DNA of 64,000 bases from JBCBSS01 sp039819065 (lineage in GTDB: Bacteria > Bacteroidota > Bacteroidia > Cytophagales > Cyclobacteriaceae). Under the pieces are notes generated by a model. It had not been told where the DNA came from. It searched no databases and saw only the letters and a program-made list of their open reading frames with translations. Where the stretch lies: positions 1 through 64,000 of the forward strand of contig JBCBSS010000021.1 of NCBI GenBank assembly GCA_039819065.1, written 5' to 3'. The position numbers and the translations under genes were made by a program. Positions 41,016-51,226 of this stretch are shown piece by piece (the stretch's first letter is position 1; each line of letters starts with the position of its first letter).

Positions 41016-42890
41016 CTACCGTGAACCTAGGTCTCTTCTCATTTGATCGCTGTCCCAAAGGTTATCATCTTCGATGATTTCCGGTGCTTTGAGATCTTGC
41101 TTGAGTAATGCCTCCTGTTGGGCGATTTCTTCTCTCACCTTAGCAATATATTCATCCGTATAAAGGCTTTTTTCTGCCAGCTTTCGCATGCTCGCCTCGT
41201 CGTATTTTATGAAGTTTTGCGCCTGCCTGTGTAACGTATATTTACGCCTGCCCATCATGTGTAAGACATCGCTCGCCAGTTTGACTGAGGTATCAAGAGA
41301 CTCACGGTAAACATGATTGACGCCTAGATTGACCAACTGGTAAGCATCCACTCTACTCTTAGCGCGTACCATCAATTCCAGGTGAGGGAAGTGCTTTTTG
41401 ATCATTTTGACCATATTGATTGATGCGTCAGGATCATCAATAGCGGAGATCAGTATATTGGCCTCATTCGCGCCTGCCGACTCTAGCAGGTCTTCTCTGG
41501 TTGCATCCCCATAGTACACCTCGAAACCCATTCTCCTCAGTAAATCCACACGGTTAGAATCATGATCCAAAATGGTGGCATCAACACCATTGGCGCGCAA
41601 GAACCGACCGGCAGTACTGCCAAAATGCCCGAATCCAACGATGATGACCTTGTTCCTTTCTTCGATGGTATCCATCGGCTTCTCTTCAGCCTCTTTGGTA
41701 CCGACCCTCGGTAGAATTAACCTTTCATTTGCTATGCCCAATATAGGAGACAAGGTCATACTGATAGCAGTCAGAACAAGCAATAAGTCAAGCAGATTTT
41801 GGTCGATTATGCTCAATTGATTGGCAAAGGATAAGAGTACGAAAGCGAATTCACCGATCTGTCCCAAGCCCATACTGAAAAGCAGGTTTTGATCAGTCTT
41901 GATCTTGAAAAATTTCCCTACAATGAACAGGACGATGGTCTTAAGGATCATAACACCCAAAACACCTCCTGTTACAGTGAGAGGGGATTGGGCAATGACA
42001 TTGAAATTGATAGAAGCACCTACAGCGATGAAGAATAAACCCAAAAGCAAGCCTTTGAATGGTTCAAGGTTGCTTTCCAATTCATGCTTGAATTCGCTAT
42101 TAGCTAATACTACACCTCCTAAGAAGGCGCCTAATGCCGGGCTCAAACCCACCATTTCCATCAAATAGGCTACTGCCATTACGATCAACAAAGCTCCTGC
42201 TGAGAACAGTTCTCGCAACCTGGTGAGCGCTATCAATCTTAGCAGTGGAACACATACATATCTTCCGGCCAACACTACGACCACCACGGAGAGCAGTACA
42301 GCTAGCGTCTGAAAGCCAATCGGCAGATCTTCTAAAAATGAATGGTGAGCATGATCTGATACCGGCGCTTCTCCTGAGGCGAGCAATGGCATAAGCGCCA
42401 ACATAGGAATCACTGCAATATCTTGAAAGAGCAGCACCGAAAACGATGCGCCACCATACACCGTATTCATTAAGCCCTTTTCCTTAAGGGTCTGCAATAC
42501 GATAGCCGTTGAAGACAAGGCGAAAGCCATGCCTATGGCCAAGGCTGCTTTCCAGTCTACATCAAAGACGGTAAGAATGGCCGTAATCAAAACCATGGTC
42601 AATGCCACTTGCATACCCCCCATACCCAGAATGGACTTTCTCATCTTCCAGAAGTTCTTGGGTTCTATCTCCAGCCCTATGAGGAAGAGCATCATCACTA
42701 CACCGAATTCAGCGAAGTGCAGTATGTCTTCACCTTCTTCACCAATGAAGCCCAATAAGTATGGCCCTATTAGAATACCTGCCAGCAAATAGCCTAGTAC
42801 CGAACTTAAACCGAACCGCTTGGCGAGCGGTACACAAACTACTGCTGCGCTGAGATAGATAACAGCTTGAAATAAGAAACTACCGCTCAT
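41016..42890 (-). CDS. KefB/KefC-type monovalent cation:proton antiporter
   Basis: 624 residues. Twelve or so membrane helices of the CPA2 fold (ALAIGMAFALSSTAIVLQTL near 118; GAFLGGVVLANSEFKHELE near 258 with the acidic pore residues), then a cytoplasmic RCK-N domain from about 411 (KVIIVGFGHFGSTAGRFL, LDHDSNRVDLLRRMGF, YGDATREDLLESAG). It exchanges K+ for H+ and is usually held shut by glutathione and opened by electrophile adducts; many Bacteroidota lack glutathione, so the signal here may differ. It overlaps the KefF-like gene upstream by four bases. Confidence 0.9.
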   Translation of the reverse strand: MSGSFLFQAVIYLSAAVVCVPLAKRFGLSSVLGYLLAGILIGPYLLGFIGEEGEDILHFAEFGVVMMLFLIGLEIEPKNFWKMRKSILGMGGMQVALTMVLITAILTVFDVDWKAALAIGMAFALSSTAIVLQTLKEKGLMNTVYGGASFSVLLFQDIAVIPMLALMPLLASGEAPVSDHAHHSFLEDLPIGFQTLAVLLSVVVVVLAGRYVCVPLLRLIALTRLRELFSAGALLIVMAVAYLMEMVGLSPALGAFLGGVVLANSEFKHELESNLEPFKGLLLGLFFIAVGASINFNVIAQSPLTVTGGVLGVMILKTIVLFIVGKFFKIKTDQNLLFSMGLGQIGEFAFVLLSFANQLSIIDQNLLDLLLVLTAISMTLSPILGIANERLILPRVGTKEAEEKPMDTIEERNKVIIVGFGHFGSTAGRFLRANGVDATILDHDSNRVDLLRRMGFEVYYGDATREDLLESAGANEANILISAIDDPDASINMVKMIKKHFPHLELMVRAKSRVDAYQLVNLGVNHVYRESLDTSVKLASDVLHMMGRRKYTLHRQAQNFIKYDEASMRKLAEKSLYTDEYIAKVREEIAQQEALLKQDLKAPEIIEDDNLWDSDQMRRDLGSR

Positions 42891-43492
42891 TGTGTTTTTG
42901 TGTTAATTGATTCTATGTCATTGATGAACTCGTACCCTTGGCACTTTCCTGCGTCCAACTCCTCGTTTTTCAGCGCGTTAAGAAGAGAAATATATTGGTT
43001 CTGGTATTCAGCCATGGCAGCTTTGTCTACCTTGTGTGTGCCCATTATTGCGAAAGGAGGAAGGTATGTCATGCCACAGAGCCTTGCCGTTTGCTCGAAA
43101 GGCCTAAGAAACTCAACTACCGAGTAGCGGTTCTTGCCATCAGTGCAATACACGGGTCGGGTGCCCCCAGCGGTCAATACGTTGAGCGCAACTTTACCTT
43201 CTAAAGCATCACCTTTAGGGCCGTAAGCCCAATTGTATTCTAAAACTATGTCTATCCATTGCTTGAGCAGGGGAGGGCAACTATACCAGTAGAATGGATG
43301 GTGCCAAACCACAACATCATGTTCCTGGAGTAGAGACTTTTCACTTTCCAGGTCCACGTTGAAGTCCGGATAGAGCTCATAAAGATCATGGATCTTTATA
43401 TCAGATACCTGTGCAGCGGCCTCAATTAGTGCCTTGTTTATTTTTGATTGTTCAAGACGAGGGTGAGCAAAAAGGATAAGTACTTTTTTCAA
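42887..43492 (-). CDS. KefF/MdaB-type NAD(P)H oxidoreductase, antiporter partner
   Basis: 201 residues of the flavodoxin-like quinone reductase fold: VLILFAHPRLEQSKINKAL at the start, HDVVVWHHPFYWYSCPPLLKQWID (about 59-82), GGTRPVYCTDG near 111. KefF-type partners bind and activate KefC and reduce quinones. The start is a TTG at 43492 since no ATG is in frame. The stop overlaps the antiporter start. Confidence 0.85.
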   Translation of the reverse strand: MKKVLILFAHPRLEQSKINKALIEAAAQVSDIKIHDLYELYPDFNVDLESEKSLLQEHDVVVWHHPFYWYSCPPLLKQWIDIVLEYNWAYGPKGDALEGKVALNVLTAGGTRPVYCTDGKNRYSVVEFLRPFEQTARLCGMTYLPPFAIMGTHKVDKAAMAEYQNQYISLLNALKNEELDAGKCQGYEFINDIESINTKTQ

Positions 43493-43770
43493 AATATGCG
43501 TTATGGTTGAAAGGTGAAGTAGTTATCTACTATAATAATAAATACACCTGAAAAGTCTGGTTTTTGAGCCAATTTTGATACTCGTATGCTGCTTTAGAAC
43601 GCAGGTCTCAGCCAGGTTAAAAGATGATCAGGCCATCAAATGAGTGCCATATTACTCCAAATCCTGCATTGATGTATCTTCTTTTAGAATCTAAACTTTC
43701 GGAATGATGTTTGATTTTTTTTGAAAAAAGTCGAACCTTGACATACACATTCTGTTAACTAAATAATTAA

Positions 43771-43783
43771 TGACCATTAGTCA
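43771..43783. promoter_or_regulatory. TetR operator 1 (autoregulation)
   Basis: TGACCATTAGTCA, a 13-base palindrome with one mismatched pair, extended by AATGAC...GTCATT. It lies seven bases before the likely tetR start (43791). Perfect versions occur at 44418 and 45525. Confidence 0.75.
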
Positions 43784-43790
43784 TTATAAA

Positions 43791-44399
43791 ATGAGAAAGA
43801 GAGAATCACCGGAATTTAGAAAAAATCAAATCGTAGCAGCAGCCGATCTCGTGCTGTTAGAAACAGGTATTGAGCGTTTTACAGTTGATCAAGTGACGGA
43901 AAGGGCGAAGATCGCCAAAGGTACTGTTTATAAGTACTATGACGATAAGGATGGTATGCTCACAGAACTTGGCTATAAAGCGCTTTCTATCATGAGGAAG
44001 CTCTTTCAGGAGGCCATTGATAACAATGAACATAGTATAGATCGCGTGAAGGCCATTTGCAAATCGACCTATAAGTATTACACCATGTACCCCCAATACT
44101 TTGATCTGATATCCTATATGGAAAGGCCAGACTTCAAAATTGGAACCGGTGATTATTTAAAGCTGAGTGAAGAAATAACCGAAATGGTGGTAAGAGTACT
44201 AAGGGAAGGACATGAGAAAGGCGAGATCAGAGCCACATTGGACCCTCAAATGATCACATACATTATCTGGGCCTGCAGTGTGGGTGTGGTCCAATTTGTT
44301 GATACCAAGAAGAAATTACTCAAGAATCACCATGAGATCAATGTAGAGAAAATGGTAGGAATATTTGCAGATATGATAACCGAAGGCATTAGAAACTAA
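43791..44399 (+). CDS. TetR-family repressor of the RND efflux locus
   Basis: 202 residues from the ATG at 43791; an ATG seven codons upstream would place the operator inside the coding region and is less likely. The helix-turn-helix is FTVDQVTERAKIAKGTVYKYYDDKDGML (about 29-56); the C-terminal ligand domain is all helical. It starts the locus with the cyclase-like gene and the RND pump, each with a copy of the same palindrome in front, which points to this protein as their common repressor. Confidence 0.88.
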   Translation: MRKRESPEFRKNQIVAAADLVLLETGIERFTVDQVTERAKIAKGTVYKYYDDKDGMLTELGYKALSIMRKLFQEAIDNNEHSIDRVKAICKSTYKYYTMYPQYFDLISYMERPDFKIGTGDYLKLSEEITEMVVRVLREGHEKGEIRATLDPQMITYIIWACSVGVVQFVDTKKKLLKNHHEINVEKMVGIFADMITEGIRN

Positions 44400-44417
44400 A
44401 TTTTTTTGACCTATTAA

Positions 44418-44430
44418 TGACTAATAGTCA
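44418..44430. promoter_or_regulatory. TetR operator 2
   Basis: TGACTAATAGTCA is perfectly symmetric apart from the central base. It ends three bases before the start codon of the cyclase-like gene (44434). Confidence 0.75.
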
Positions 44431-44433
44431 ATA

Positions 44434-45516
44434 ATGAAATCTATCAAGAACTATATACTCATTACCCTCATATACCTACTCGGTATCAATTTCTACTTCT
44501 CCTTTTGGTATTTGGGTAGTGAAGGTGGCGCACTACAGTGGAGCTATAGAACCATTAATTTCTACCACGTATGGTTGGGTGCTAACCTAACCGCGCTCAT
44601 CATTATGGTAAGCGTACTGTTAATCAGGAGGTTATCTGTCAACTTACGCATTTCTTCGTCCCGATCCATAAGACTCGATTTACTACTACAGTGGTCGTTG
44701 GGGGTAGTGCTTTTCACCACGCTGATGACAGCCAACTGTGCTGTACTGGCGAGTGAAGGAATGGGCGCAGCTATAAACTATACCATGTCCACCGGATTCT
44801 TAGCCCTTAACCTTTACCACTTTTCACTTTTCCTGATCATTATCGCGCTGCTTAACCTCAATCGATGTTTTGGTGGCGTGAAGCGGGTCATAGGATATAT
44901 TTTCAGATGGATATATCCGCCAAGAGAGGTAGAACGCGGGTTCATATTTATTGACCTGAACCATTCTACCCGTATAGCAGAAAAGCTAAATAGCGAAAAT
45001 TATAGCGCCTTTTTAAGAGACTGTTTCCGGCTGTTGAATGAAGCAGTGGGCAAAGAGGATGGCATTGAAATCTACCAATATGTTGGAGATGAGGCGATCC
45101 TACATTGGGACTACACCAATGATCGCCTGGCACTGACCGTTCCCAACCTTTTTGAGCGGTTTAAACAGTCCTTGATAAAGCAATCCAACTATTTTAAAGG
45201 TCGATATGGCATGATACCAACCTTCAAGGCTGCTGTACATGGAGGACTGGTAACACAGTCAGAAATAAGCGAGAAGATGATCCATACTGCCTTTCACGGG
45301 GATGTGGTCAATACTACCTCCAGAATCCTAAGCATGTGTCACAAGCATGAGACGGATTTCCTGATCAGTGCATCATTCTATAAACGATTGAATACACACC
45401 AATTAGATAGAAAATACATAGAAATCAATGATGTGGTTTTGAACGGTAAAGTGCACAAACTCACTGTCTATAAACCCATGTATACTTTGAATAAATCAGA
45501 TAAAACTTTTTTGTGA
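44434..45516 (+). CDS. Membrane class III adenylate/guanylate cyclase-like protein
   Basis: 360 residues. Four membrane helices in the first 150 (ILITLIYLLGINFYF, LTALIIMVSVLLI, LGVVLFTTLMTA, LFLIIIALLNLN), then a class III catalytic domain: first metal Asp in FIFIDLNHSTRIAEKL (about 175), second in GDEAILHW (about 218), and FHGDVVNTTSRI near 288. The residues that set ATP against GTP are not clear. It should make a cyclic nucleotide in response to a membrane signal. A cyclase under the repressor of a drug pump is unusual. Confidence 0.83.
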   Translation: MKSIKNYILITLIYLLGINFYFSFWYLGSEGGALQWSYRTINFYHVWLGANLTALIIMVSVLLIRRLSVNLRISSSRSIRLDLLLQWSLGVVLFTTLMTANCAVLASEGMGAAINYTMSTGFLALNLYHFSLFLIIIALLNLNRCFGGVKRVIGYIFRWIYPPREVERGFIFIDLNHSTRIAEKLNSENYSAFLRDCFRLLNEAVGKEDGIEIYQYVGDEAILHWDYTNDRLALTVPNLFERFKQSLIKQSNYFKGRYGMIPTFKAAVHGGLVTQSEISEKMIHTAFHGDVVNTTSRILSMCHKHETDFLISASFYKRLNTHQLDRKYIEINDVVLNGKVHKLTVYKPMYTLNKSDKTFL

Positions 45517-45524
45517 ACCAAAAA

Positions 45525-45537
45525 TGACTAATAGTCA
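45525..45537. promoter_or_regulatory. TetR operator 3
   Basis: TGACTAATAGTCA, identical to operator 2, with the next three bases (ATA) also the same. It lies 17 bases before the adaptor start (45555), between the cyclase-like gene and the pump genes. Confidence 0.75.
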
Positions 45538-45554
45538 ATAGCGACAATTTAAAA

Positions 45555-46718
45555 ATGAAAAAGATGAATCAACGCACAAAGACCATTTCCCTCATTGTGG
45601 TGGGGATGTTGGTCGCCCTTGTATTGGTATCCTATCAGTTCAAGGAAACAGCCGAGCAAAACGGATCAGCAGAGCAACAGGCTCAAGCTGAGGAGCCAAC
45701 AGAGTCAAATAACAACTCATTCGTTTTGAGTAGGAAAGACCTCGAATTAATACCAGTGAAGAGGTCTGATAAGGCTATTGAATGGCCGATTAGCGGCCGC
45801 GTGGTACCCAAGAATACCACTCAGATATTTTCTGAAGTTCAAGGAAAAGTGGTTGGTTCTGACTTCAAGCTCAATGAAGGTGTTTCTTTCAGGCAAGGCG
45901 ATGTCTTGCTTAGTTTAGACACCAAAGAATTCGAACTGCAACTTGAAGCACAGCGCAGTGCTTTTCTCAATATTCTAACAGGCATGATGCCAGACCTTAA
46001 GGCAGATTACGCTGACAATTATCCTAATTGGTTGCGATATGTCCAAGATTACAAAAGTGGACAGTCTTTGGCTCAATTGCCTAAGACAAGATCAGAAGGG
46101 GAGAAATACTTTGTTACTGCCAACCAGGTCTACAGTACTTTTTACAACATCAAAGCCCAGGAAGAGCGACTAGAGAAATTCAAGATTGTGGCACCGTATA
46201 GTGGTTTAGTCACTGAGGCCATGGCGGACAAGGGCAGCCTGGTATCACCGGGACAACTGCTGGGAACGATCATCAATAACAGAAGCTTTGAGTTAGAAGC
46301 AGCTGCTAACCTGGAGGTGGTTTCGAGGTTAAATGTAGGCGATCAGGTTGTTTTTCACAGTAACGAAATTGGTGGAGAATGGGTAGGTACAGTGTTGCGC
46401 ATCAATGATATTGTAGACGCCAAGACTCAGAATATCCCGGTTTATTTCGGTATTTCCGGAGCTAATTTGAAAGCCGGTATGTATCTGGAAGGTTCCTTGA
46501 CCGGCGAGTCTTTCAAAGATGTATTTGCAGTACCATCATCTGTCTTAACCAGAGATGACAAAGTGCTACTTCTCAAGAATAACGTCATCACCGGAAAGCC
46601 GGTGGAGTTGGTCGAATTCCTCCAGGATTCTATTCTGGTTAGAGGCCTTTCCAATGACGACCAGGTGATTGCCAATCAATTCAACGTACCTGTAGAAGGT
46701 CTAAAAATAGTATTGTAA
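45555..46718 (+). CDS. RND efflux periplasmic adaptor
   Basis: 387 residues. Membrane anchor (about 12-28), then barrel-sandwich (WPISGRVVPKNTTQIFSEVQGKV near 76; FKIVAPYSGLVTEAMADKGSLV near 212), helical hairpin and beta-barrel domains of the AcrA/MexA group. It links the RND pump to the outer membrane channel. The pump gene starts one base after its stop. Confidence 0.9.
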   Translation: MKKMNQRTKTISLIVVGMLVALVLVSYQFKETAEQNGSAEQQAQAEEPTESNNNSFVLSRKDLELIPVKRSDKAIEWPISGRVVPKNTTQIFSEVQGKVVGSDFKLNEGVSFRQGDVLLSLDTKEFELQLEAQRSAFLNILTGMMPDLKADYADNYPNWLRYVQDYKSGQSLAQLPKTRSEGEKYFVTANQVYSTFYNIKAQEERLEKFKIVAPYSGLVTEAMADKGSLVSPGQLLGTIINNRSFELEAAANLEVVSRLNVGDQVVFHSNEIGGEWVGTVLRINDIVDAKTQNIPVYFGISGANLKAGMYLEGSLTGESFKDVFAVPSSVLTRDDKVLLLKNNVITGKPVELVEFLQDSILVRGLSNDDQVIANQFNVPVEGLKIVL

Positions 46719-46719
46719 C

Positions 46720-49700
46720 ATGAAGAAGATCATTAGTTTCCTTGCACAGAAGCCAAGGACAGTAGACATATTTGTGGGGCTGATCATTCTGGTAGGCTTA
46801 ATGACCCTATCTCAAATAAGATCCAATTTCTTGCCCCCTGAGCCAGAAAACTTCATTTCTATCAGTGCTGTGTATCGTGGTGCTTCTCCCCAGGAGGTAG
46901 AGGAAGAAGTGGTGAATAAGATCGAGGACAACCTGGAAGGATTAAAAGGTATTGACCGCGTTACCTCCGTTTCCAAAGAAAGTTTTGCCAGCATCAGGGT
47001 AGAAATGTTGGAGAATGCTGATCCGAACGAAGTACTGCAAGACATCAACAATGCAGTGGACCGGATCACCACTTTCCCCAAAGGCATGGACACTCCAGTG
47101 ATCATGAAGGAAGAAATCCTCAACTACACCATGACCTTAGGTTTGATGGGAGAGGTGAGCCTTGAAACACTTAAGGATCATGCGAAATACATCAAAGATG
47201 ATCTTCTGGCCTCACCCAACTTATCTCAGATATTCATCAGTGGTTATCCTGAAGAAGAAATAGAAGTAAGACTGAGAGAAAAAGACCTGAGAGCATATGA
47301 GTTGACTTTTGATGAAGTGAGCCAAGCTATTCAGTCTGCCAATCTCAAAGCGTCCGGTGGAGAGTTGGAGACCGGCACACAAAAGATATTGATCCGACTG
47401 GACAACCGTTCTTATTTCGCAAAAGGGTTACTGAACACGGTGATCAAGGCGGCTCCAGATGGCAAGATCATTCGATTAAAAGATGTGGCTGAGGTGGAGA
47501 ACATCTTTGCTGACAAACCGGAGCGTACCTATGTCAACGGTAAACCTGCTGTAATTCTTAAGGTTTTTAGCCGAAGCAAGGAAGACATTCTGGAGAATGC
47601 CCAAATTGTATCTGCGTATGCCCAAAAATTCAACGATAACAATGCCGTCATTGAAGCGGTGGTTATCGAAGACAAAACCATCTCATTGGTTGAAACTATC
47701 GACCGCCTTAAGAATAATGCCTGGCAAGGAGTATTCCTGGTGCTGGTGGTTTTGGGGCTTTTCTTGCATCCGCGCATTGCCTTTTGGGTAGCTTTCAAAA
47801 TCCCGGTGGCGCTGCTGGGTATGTTCATCATTTCTAACTTTTACGACTTGACTTTGAACCAGGTATCGCTGTTTGGTACCATCGTGGTGTTGGGTATTCT
47901 GGTGGATGATGGCGTTGTGGTGGCAGAAAACATCTATCAACAATTCAAGAATGGCAAGAGTGCTTTGAAAGCGGCTATTGATGGTACTATGGAGGTTGTG
48001 CCCTCTATCATTTCATCATTGGTTACTACCGCATTAGCCTTTTCGCTATTCTTTTTTCTCGATGGACAGTTAGGTGATTACTTCACTGAAATCTCTTTTG
48101 TGGTATGTGCCACTTTGTTCGTAGCGCTACTGGAGAGCTTGTTTTTTCTACCGGTACATATTGCCCGGTCTAAGGCTTTACGAAAGGATGACAAACCATG
48201 GAAGTTAACGCAAAAGACGAATCAGTCTTTGTCTGTTTTCAGAGACAAAGTATACACGAAAGTGATTGATTTTGCCATTAAACGACCTGTATTGCCCATA
48301 ATCGGTGTGATTGTGATCATGGTTTTGACCATAAGTGCCGGTGCTTCGGGGCTCATCAAAGGCACCTTCTTTCCAAACATCGATCAGGATGTGATTAGCG
48401 CTCAGCTAGAATTGCCTTTGGGTACGGATGAGAAACAAATCAATGAGAAGCTTGAAGAGATGGAGAAGGCCGTTTGGAAAGTCAATGATCATTATGCCGC
48501 ACAACGTGAAGATGGTAAAGCTATAATCAATTATGTAGAACGTGTGATTGGCCCGGCCAGCAATGAAGGGAAGCTGAATATCTATATGATGGAAGGCGAT
48601 GCGCGTAATGTCAAGTCATTTGATATCGCTGACAAAATTCGAGAAGAAGTCGGGCCTATTCCTGAAGCGACTAACCTCGCCTACGGTAGCATACCCATAT
48701 TTGGTAAACCGGTTTCCATCGCTTTAATGGGACGTGATCTGGATGAACTTCGAGCAGCGAAAAACAAGCTTAGGGCGTTCTTGGCTGAGAGAGAAGACCT
48801 CAAGGACGTAACCGATACAGACAAACTTGGTATGCCTGAGGTAGAAATGAAACTCACTAACAAAGCCAAGTTCCTGGGATTGTCTGAGGCACAAGTGTTT
48901 GATCAGATTCGAAAAGGTTTCTTTGGGCTTGAAGCACAAAGCCTGCAAAGAGGCGATGAGGAAGTAAAGGTATGGATAAGATATGATGAGGAAGACCGAA
49001 GATCACTGAATGACCTTTCTGAGGTCAGACTGAGAACGCCGGATGGAAGTGTTTATCCCATCAACGAGCTGGCCGATTTCACTCAAAAGACCAACGTTAC
49101 CGAAATCAATCACCAGAATGGTATCCGGGAAATTAGGGTAGAAGCTGATATCGCTAACCTTTTGGTATCTGTACCTGCAGTATTAGCCGATGCTGAAGCG
49201 ACGGTTCTTAAAGACATTACGGCCGAATTTCCTAACCTCTGGTACACTTTAGAAGGAGAGGCAAGGCTGTCATCCAAAACCCAAAACTCCAGCCAGGGAC
49301 CGAGTATGATCATCATGGTATTGATGATAACTGTGCTGTTGCTCAACTACCGATCATGGAGCAAAGCTGTCGCAATTCTGGCTATGCTGCCATTCGCTTA
49401 TATAGGAGTGGCCTGGGGTACGTTCTTACATGGACTTCCGGTCAATATCTTCTCCATACTAGGCATGATCGCACTTTGGGGTATCCTTATCAATAACGGA
49501 TTGGTCCTGATCTCAACCTACAATGAGAATATCAAGGCTGGCATGACAGTGAAAGAAAGCCTTAGAGCAGCAGCTATTTCGCGCTTTCGCCCTATTGTTC
49601 TGACCACCATTACCACCGTGTGTGGTTTTCTGCCTTTGCTGTTGAATAACTCGGTAAGCTCTCAGTTCATCAAACCGACTGCCATTGCCATTGCTTACGG

Positions 49701-49863
49701 TTTGATTTTCGGTACAGTGTTGACGTTGGCTTTCTTGCCTTCCGTCCTATTGATCATGAATAAAGTCAAAGCATTCTATCACAGAAAGATCAGAAGGAGA
49801 GCGATTCAACCAGAAGAGCTGGATGTGGTAATGAAGGAATTGCGAAATGAAATGGTGGCTTAG
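46720..49863 (+). CDS. RND efflux pump (AcrB/MMPL-type, multidrug)
   Basis: 1047 residues, normal length. FLPPEPENFISISAVYRGASPQEVEEEVV near 38-66, VLGILVDDGVVVAENIYQQF near 390 with the proton-relay Asp pair in TM4, AIDGTMEVVPSIISSLVTT, and in the second half TM10-TM11 with GMIALWGILINNGLVLISTYNEN. In TM4 the relay is the LVDDG type of HAE-like pumps and not the HME metal type. The substrates are unknown. The pump is probably expressed from the promoter controlled by operator 3. Confidence 0.92.
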   Translation: MKKIISFLAQKPRTVDIFVGLIILVGLMTLSQIRSNFLPPEPENFISISAVYRGASPQEVEEEVVNKIEDNLEGLKGIDRVTSVSKESFASIRVEMLENADPNEVLQDINNAVDRITTFPKGMDTPVIMKEEILNYTMTLGLMGEVSLETLKDHAKYIKDDLLASPNLSQIFISGYPEEEIEVRLREKDLRAYELTFDEVSQAIQSANLKASGGELETGTQKILIRLDNRSYFAKGLLNTVIKAAPDGKIIRLKDVAEVENIFADKPERTYVNGKPAVILKVFSRSKEDILENAQIVSAYAQKFNDNNAVIEAVVIEDKTISLVETIDRLKNNAWQGVFLVLVVLGLFLHPRIAFWVAFKIPVALLGMFIISNFYDLTLNQVSLFGTIVVLGILVDDGVVVAENIYQQFKNGKSALKAAIDGTMEVVPSIISSLVTTALAFSLFFFLDGQLGDYFTEISFVVCATLFVALLESLFFLPVHIARSKALRKDDKPWKLTQKTNQSLSVFRDKVYTKVIDFAIKRPVLPIIGVIVIMVLTISAGASGLIKGTFFPNIDQDVISAQLELPLGTDEKQINEKLEEMEKAVWKVNDHYAAQREDGKAIINYVERVIGPASNEGKLNIYMMEGDARNVKSFDIADKIREEVGPIPEATNLAYGSIPIFGKPVSIALMGRDLDELRAAKNKLRAFLAEREDLKDVTDTDKLGMPEVEMKLTNKAKFLGLSEAQVFDQIRKGFFGLEAQSLQRGDEEVKVWIRYDEEDRRSLNDLSEVRLRTPDGSVYPINELADFTQKTNVTEINHQNGIREIRVEADIANLLVSVPAVLADAEATVLKDITAEFPNLWYTLEGEARLSSKTQNSSQGPSMIIMVLMITVLLLNYRSWSKAVAILAMLPFAYIGVAWGTFLHGLPVNIFSILGMIALWGILINNGLVLISTYNENIKAGMTVKESLRAAAISRFRPIVLTTITTVCGFLPLLLNNSVSSQFIKPTAIAIAYGLIFGTVLTLAFLPSVLLIMNKVKAFYHRKIRRRAIQPEELDVVMKELRNEMVA

Positions 49864-49883
49864 TGCCCTTAATCAAAGCTAAA

Positions 49884-51221
49884 ATGAAACGAACATTTAT
49901 TTATACCTTGCTTAGCCTGTTCCTTGTCACGCAAGTGAAAGGTCAGGTGAAAGAAGAACTGACGCTTGAGGATGCCATATCGTTAGCACTCAAGAATAAC
50001 CAGGCACTGAAAATAGAACAAAGGCGAGTCGATATTGCCACTAATAATGTATTCGCCGGAAATGCCGGTTTGGTTCCTACCATCACGCTGATTGGTAATG
50101 CGAGCTACCAGAATAACGATACGGATGTGGTGATACGCACCTTTGCCGAGAACCCGCCCATTGTTGCCGTTAATGATGGTTCCGCCGCTACTACTACCTA
50201 TTCTACCGTAGTACAAGCTGACTACGTCTTGTTAGGAGGTTTCAGTGGGCGTTTCCAATATAAGTTGCTGCAAGATCAGAAGGACATGGCCTACTATCAG
50301 CAGCAGGCGATGATCAACCGTACCATCGTAACGGTCTCGGACCTCTTTCTGGAGATCGCCAAACTGCAGAGCCAGGAAGAGCTACTACAGAAAAATGTGA
50401 AGATCGGAGAAGAACGGCTGGTCAAAGTACAGGATCAATTTCAGTTTGGTAAAGTGACAGGATTGGCCGTATTAAGAGCCAAAACCGACCTTAACCAAGA
50501 TCGGTCTGCTTTGGATAATGTGCTGGTAGCCAAGAATAACTTGAAACGTGATCTCAATTTTCTCATTGGTTTAGAGGCAGAAAAGCGCTATCGCGTATCA
50601 GTGAGCTATACACCTCCGGCTGGTCTGGCAATAGATGAGCTCAAAGCTCAGGTGAAGACTAATAATCCCGATATACAACTAGGTGCCAAAGGGGTTGAGT
50701 TAGCCAATAATCAGTTCCGGTTAAGCACCACCAGGCGCTTACCCACCGTCAATGCCTTTGCTAACTACGGCTATTTTAATCAGGAAAATGATCTACAGCA
50801 GTTGGCTGAAATTCAGACCCTAGGATACACGGTGGGCTTTGGCGTGCGCTATAATCTTTTCAACGGAGGCAAGACGAGTAGAAACATCCAAAGTGCTAAG
50901 CTTAACCGTGAAATCAGTGAATTTCAAAATGACCAGACAGAAGATCGGGTGCTGGCCGAAGCGGTGAAAGAACTGAACAATCTCACCCTGCTAAAAGACC
51001 AGTTGCAGCGAGAAGAAGAGAATATTGAGACCTTTAGGGAAAGCTACAGTAGAACGGAGGAACGATTCTACAACGGGAAAGTCGCTTCTCTGGACCTTAG
51101 AGATGCTCAGAATGCCTTGCTCAATGCTGAAATCACCATTAACAATCTCAAGGCAGATATAATGAAGTCATCATTGAGGTTAGAAGCACTGAAAGGAAGT
51201 ATATTGAGTAAAAAAGATTAA
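49884..51221 (+). CDS. TolC-type outer membrane efflux protein of the RND operon
   Basis: 445 residues from the ATG at 49884 with the signal peptide MKRTFIYTLLSLFLVTQVKG. Two long-helix repeats: LTLEDAISLALKNNQALKIEQ at the start, VSDLFLEIAKLQSQEELL near 150, YTVGFGVRYNLFNGGKTSRNI near 320. It ends the TetR-cyclase-adaptor-pump operon. Confidence 0.9.
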   Translation: MKRTFIYTLLSLFLVTQVKGQVKEELTLEDAISLALKNNQALKIEQRRVDIATNNVFAGNAGLVPTITLIGNASYQNNDTDVVIRTFAENPPIVAVNDGSAATTTYSTVVQADYVLLGGFSGRFQYKLLQDQKDMAYYQQQAMINRTIVTVSDLFLEIAKLQSQEELLQKNVKIGEERLVKVQDQFQFGKVTGLAVLRAKTDLNQDRSALDNVLVAKNNLKRDLNFLIGLEAEKRYRVSVSYTPPAGLAIDELKAQVKTNNPDIQLGAKGVELANNQFRLSTTRRLPTVNAFANYGYFNQENDLQQLAEIQTLGYTVGFGVRYNLFNGGKTSRNIQSAKLNREISEFQNDQTEDRVLAEAVKELNNLTLLKDQLQREEENIETFRESYSRTEERFYNGKVASLDLRDAQNALLNAEITINNLKADIMKSSLRLEALKGSILSKKD

Positions 51222-51226
51222 CAGAC

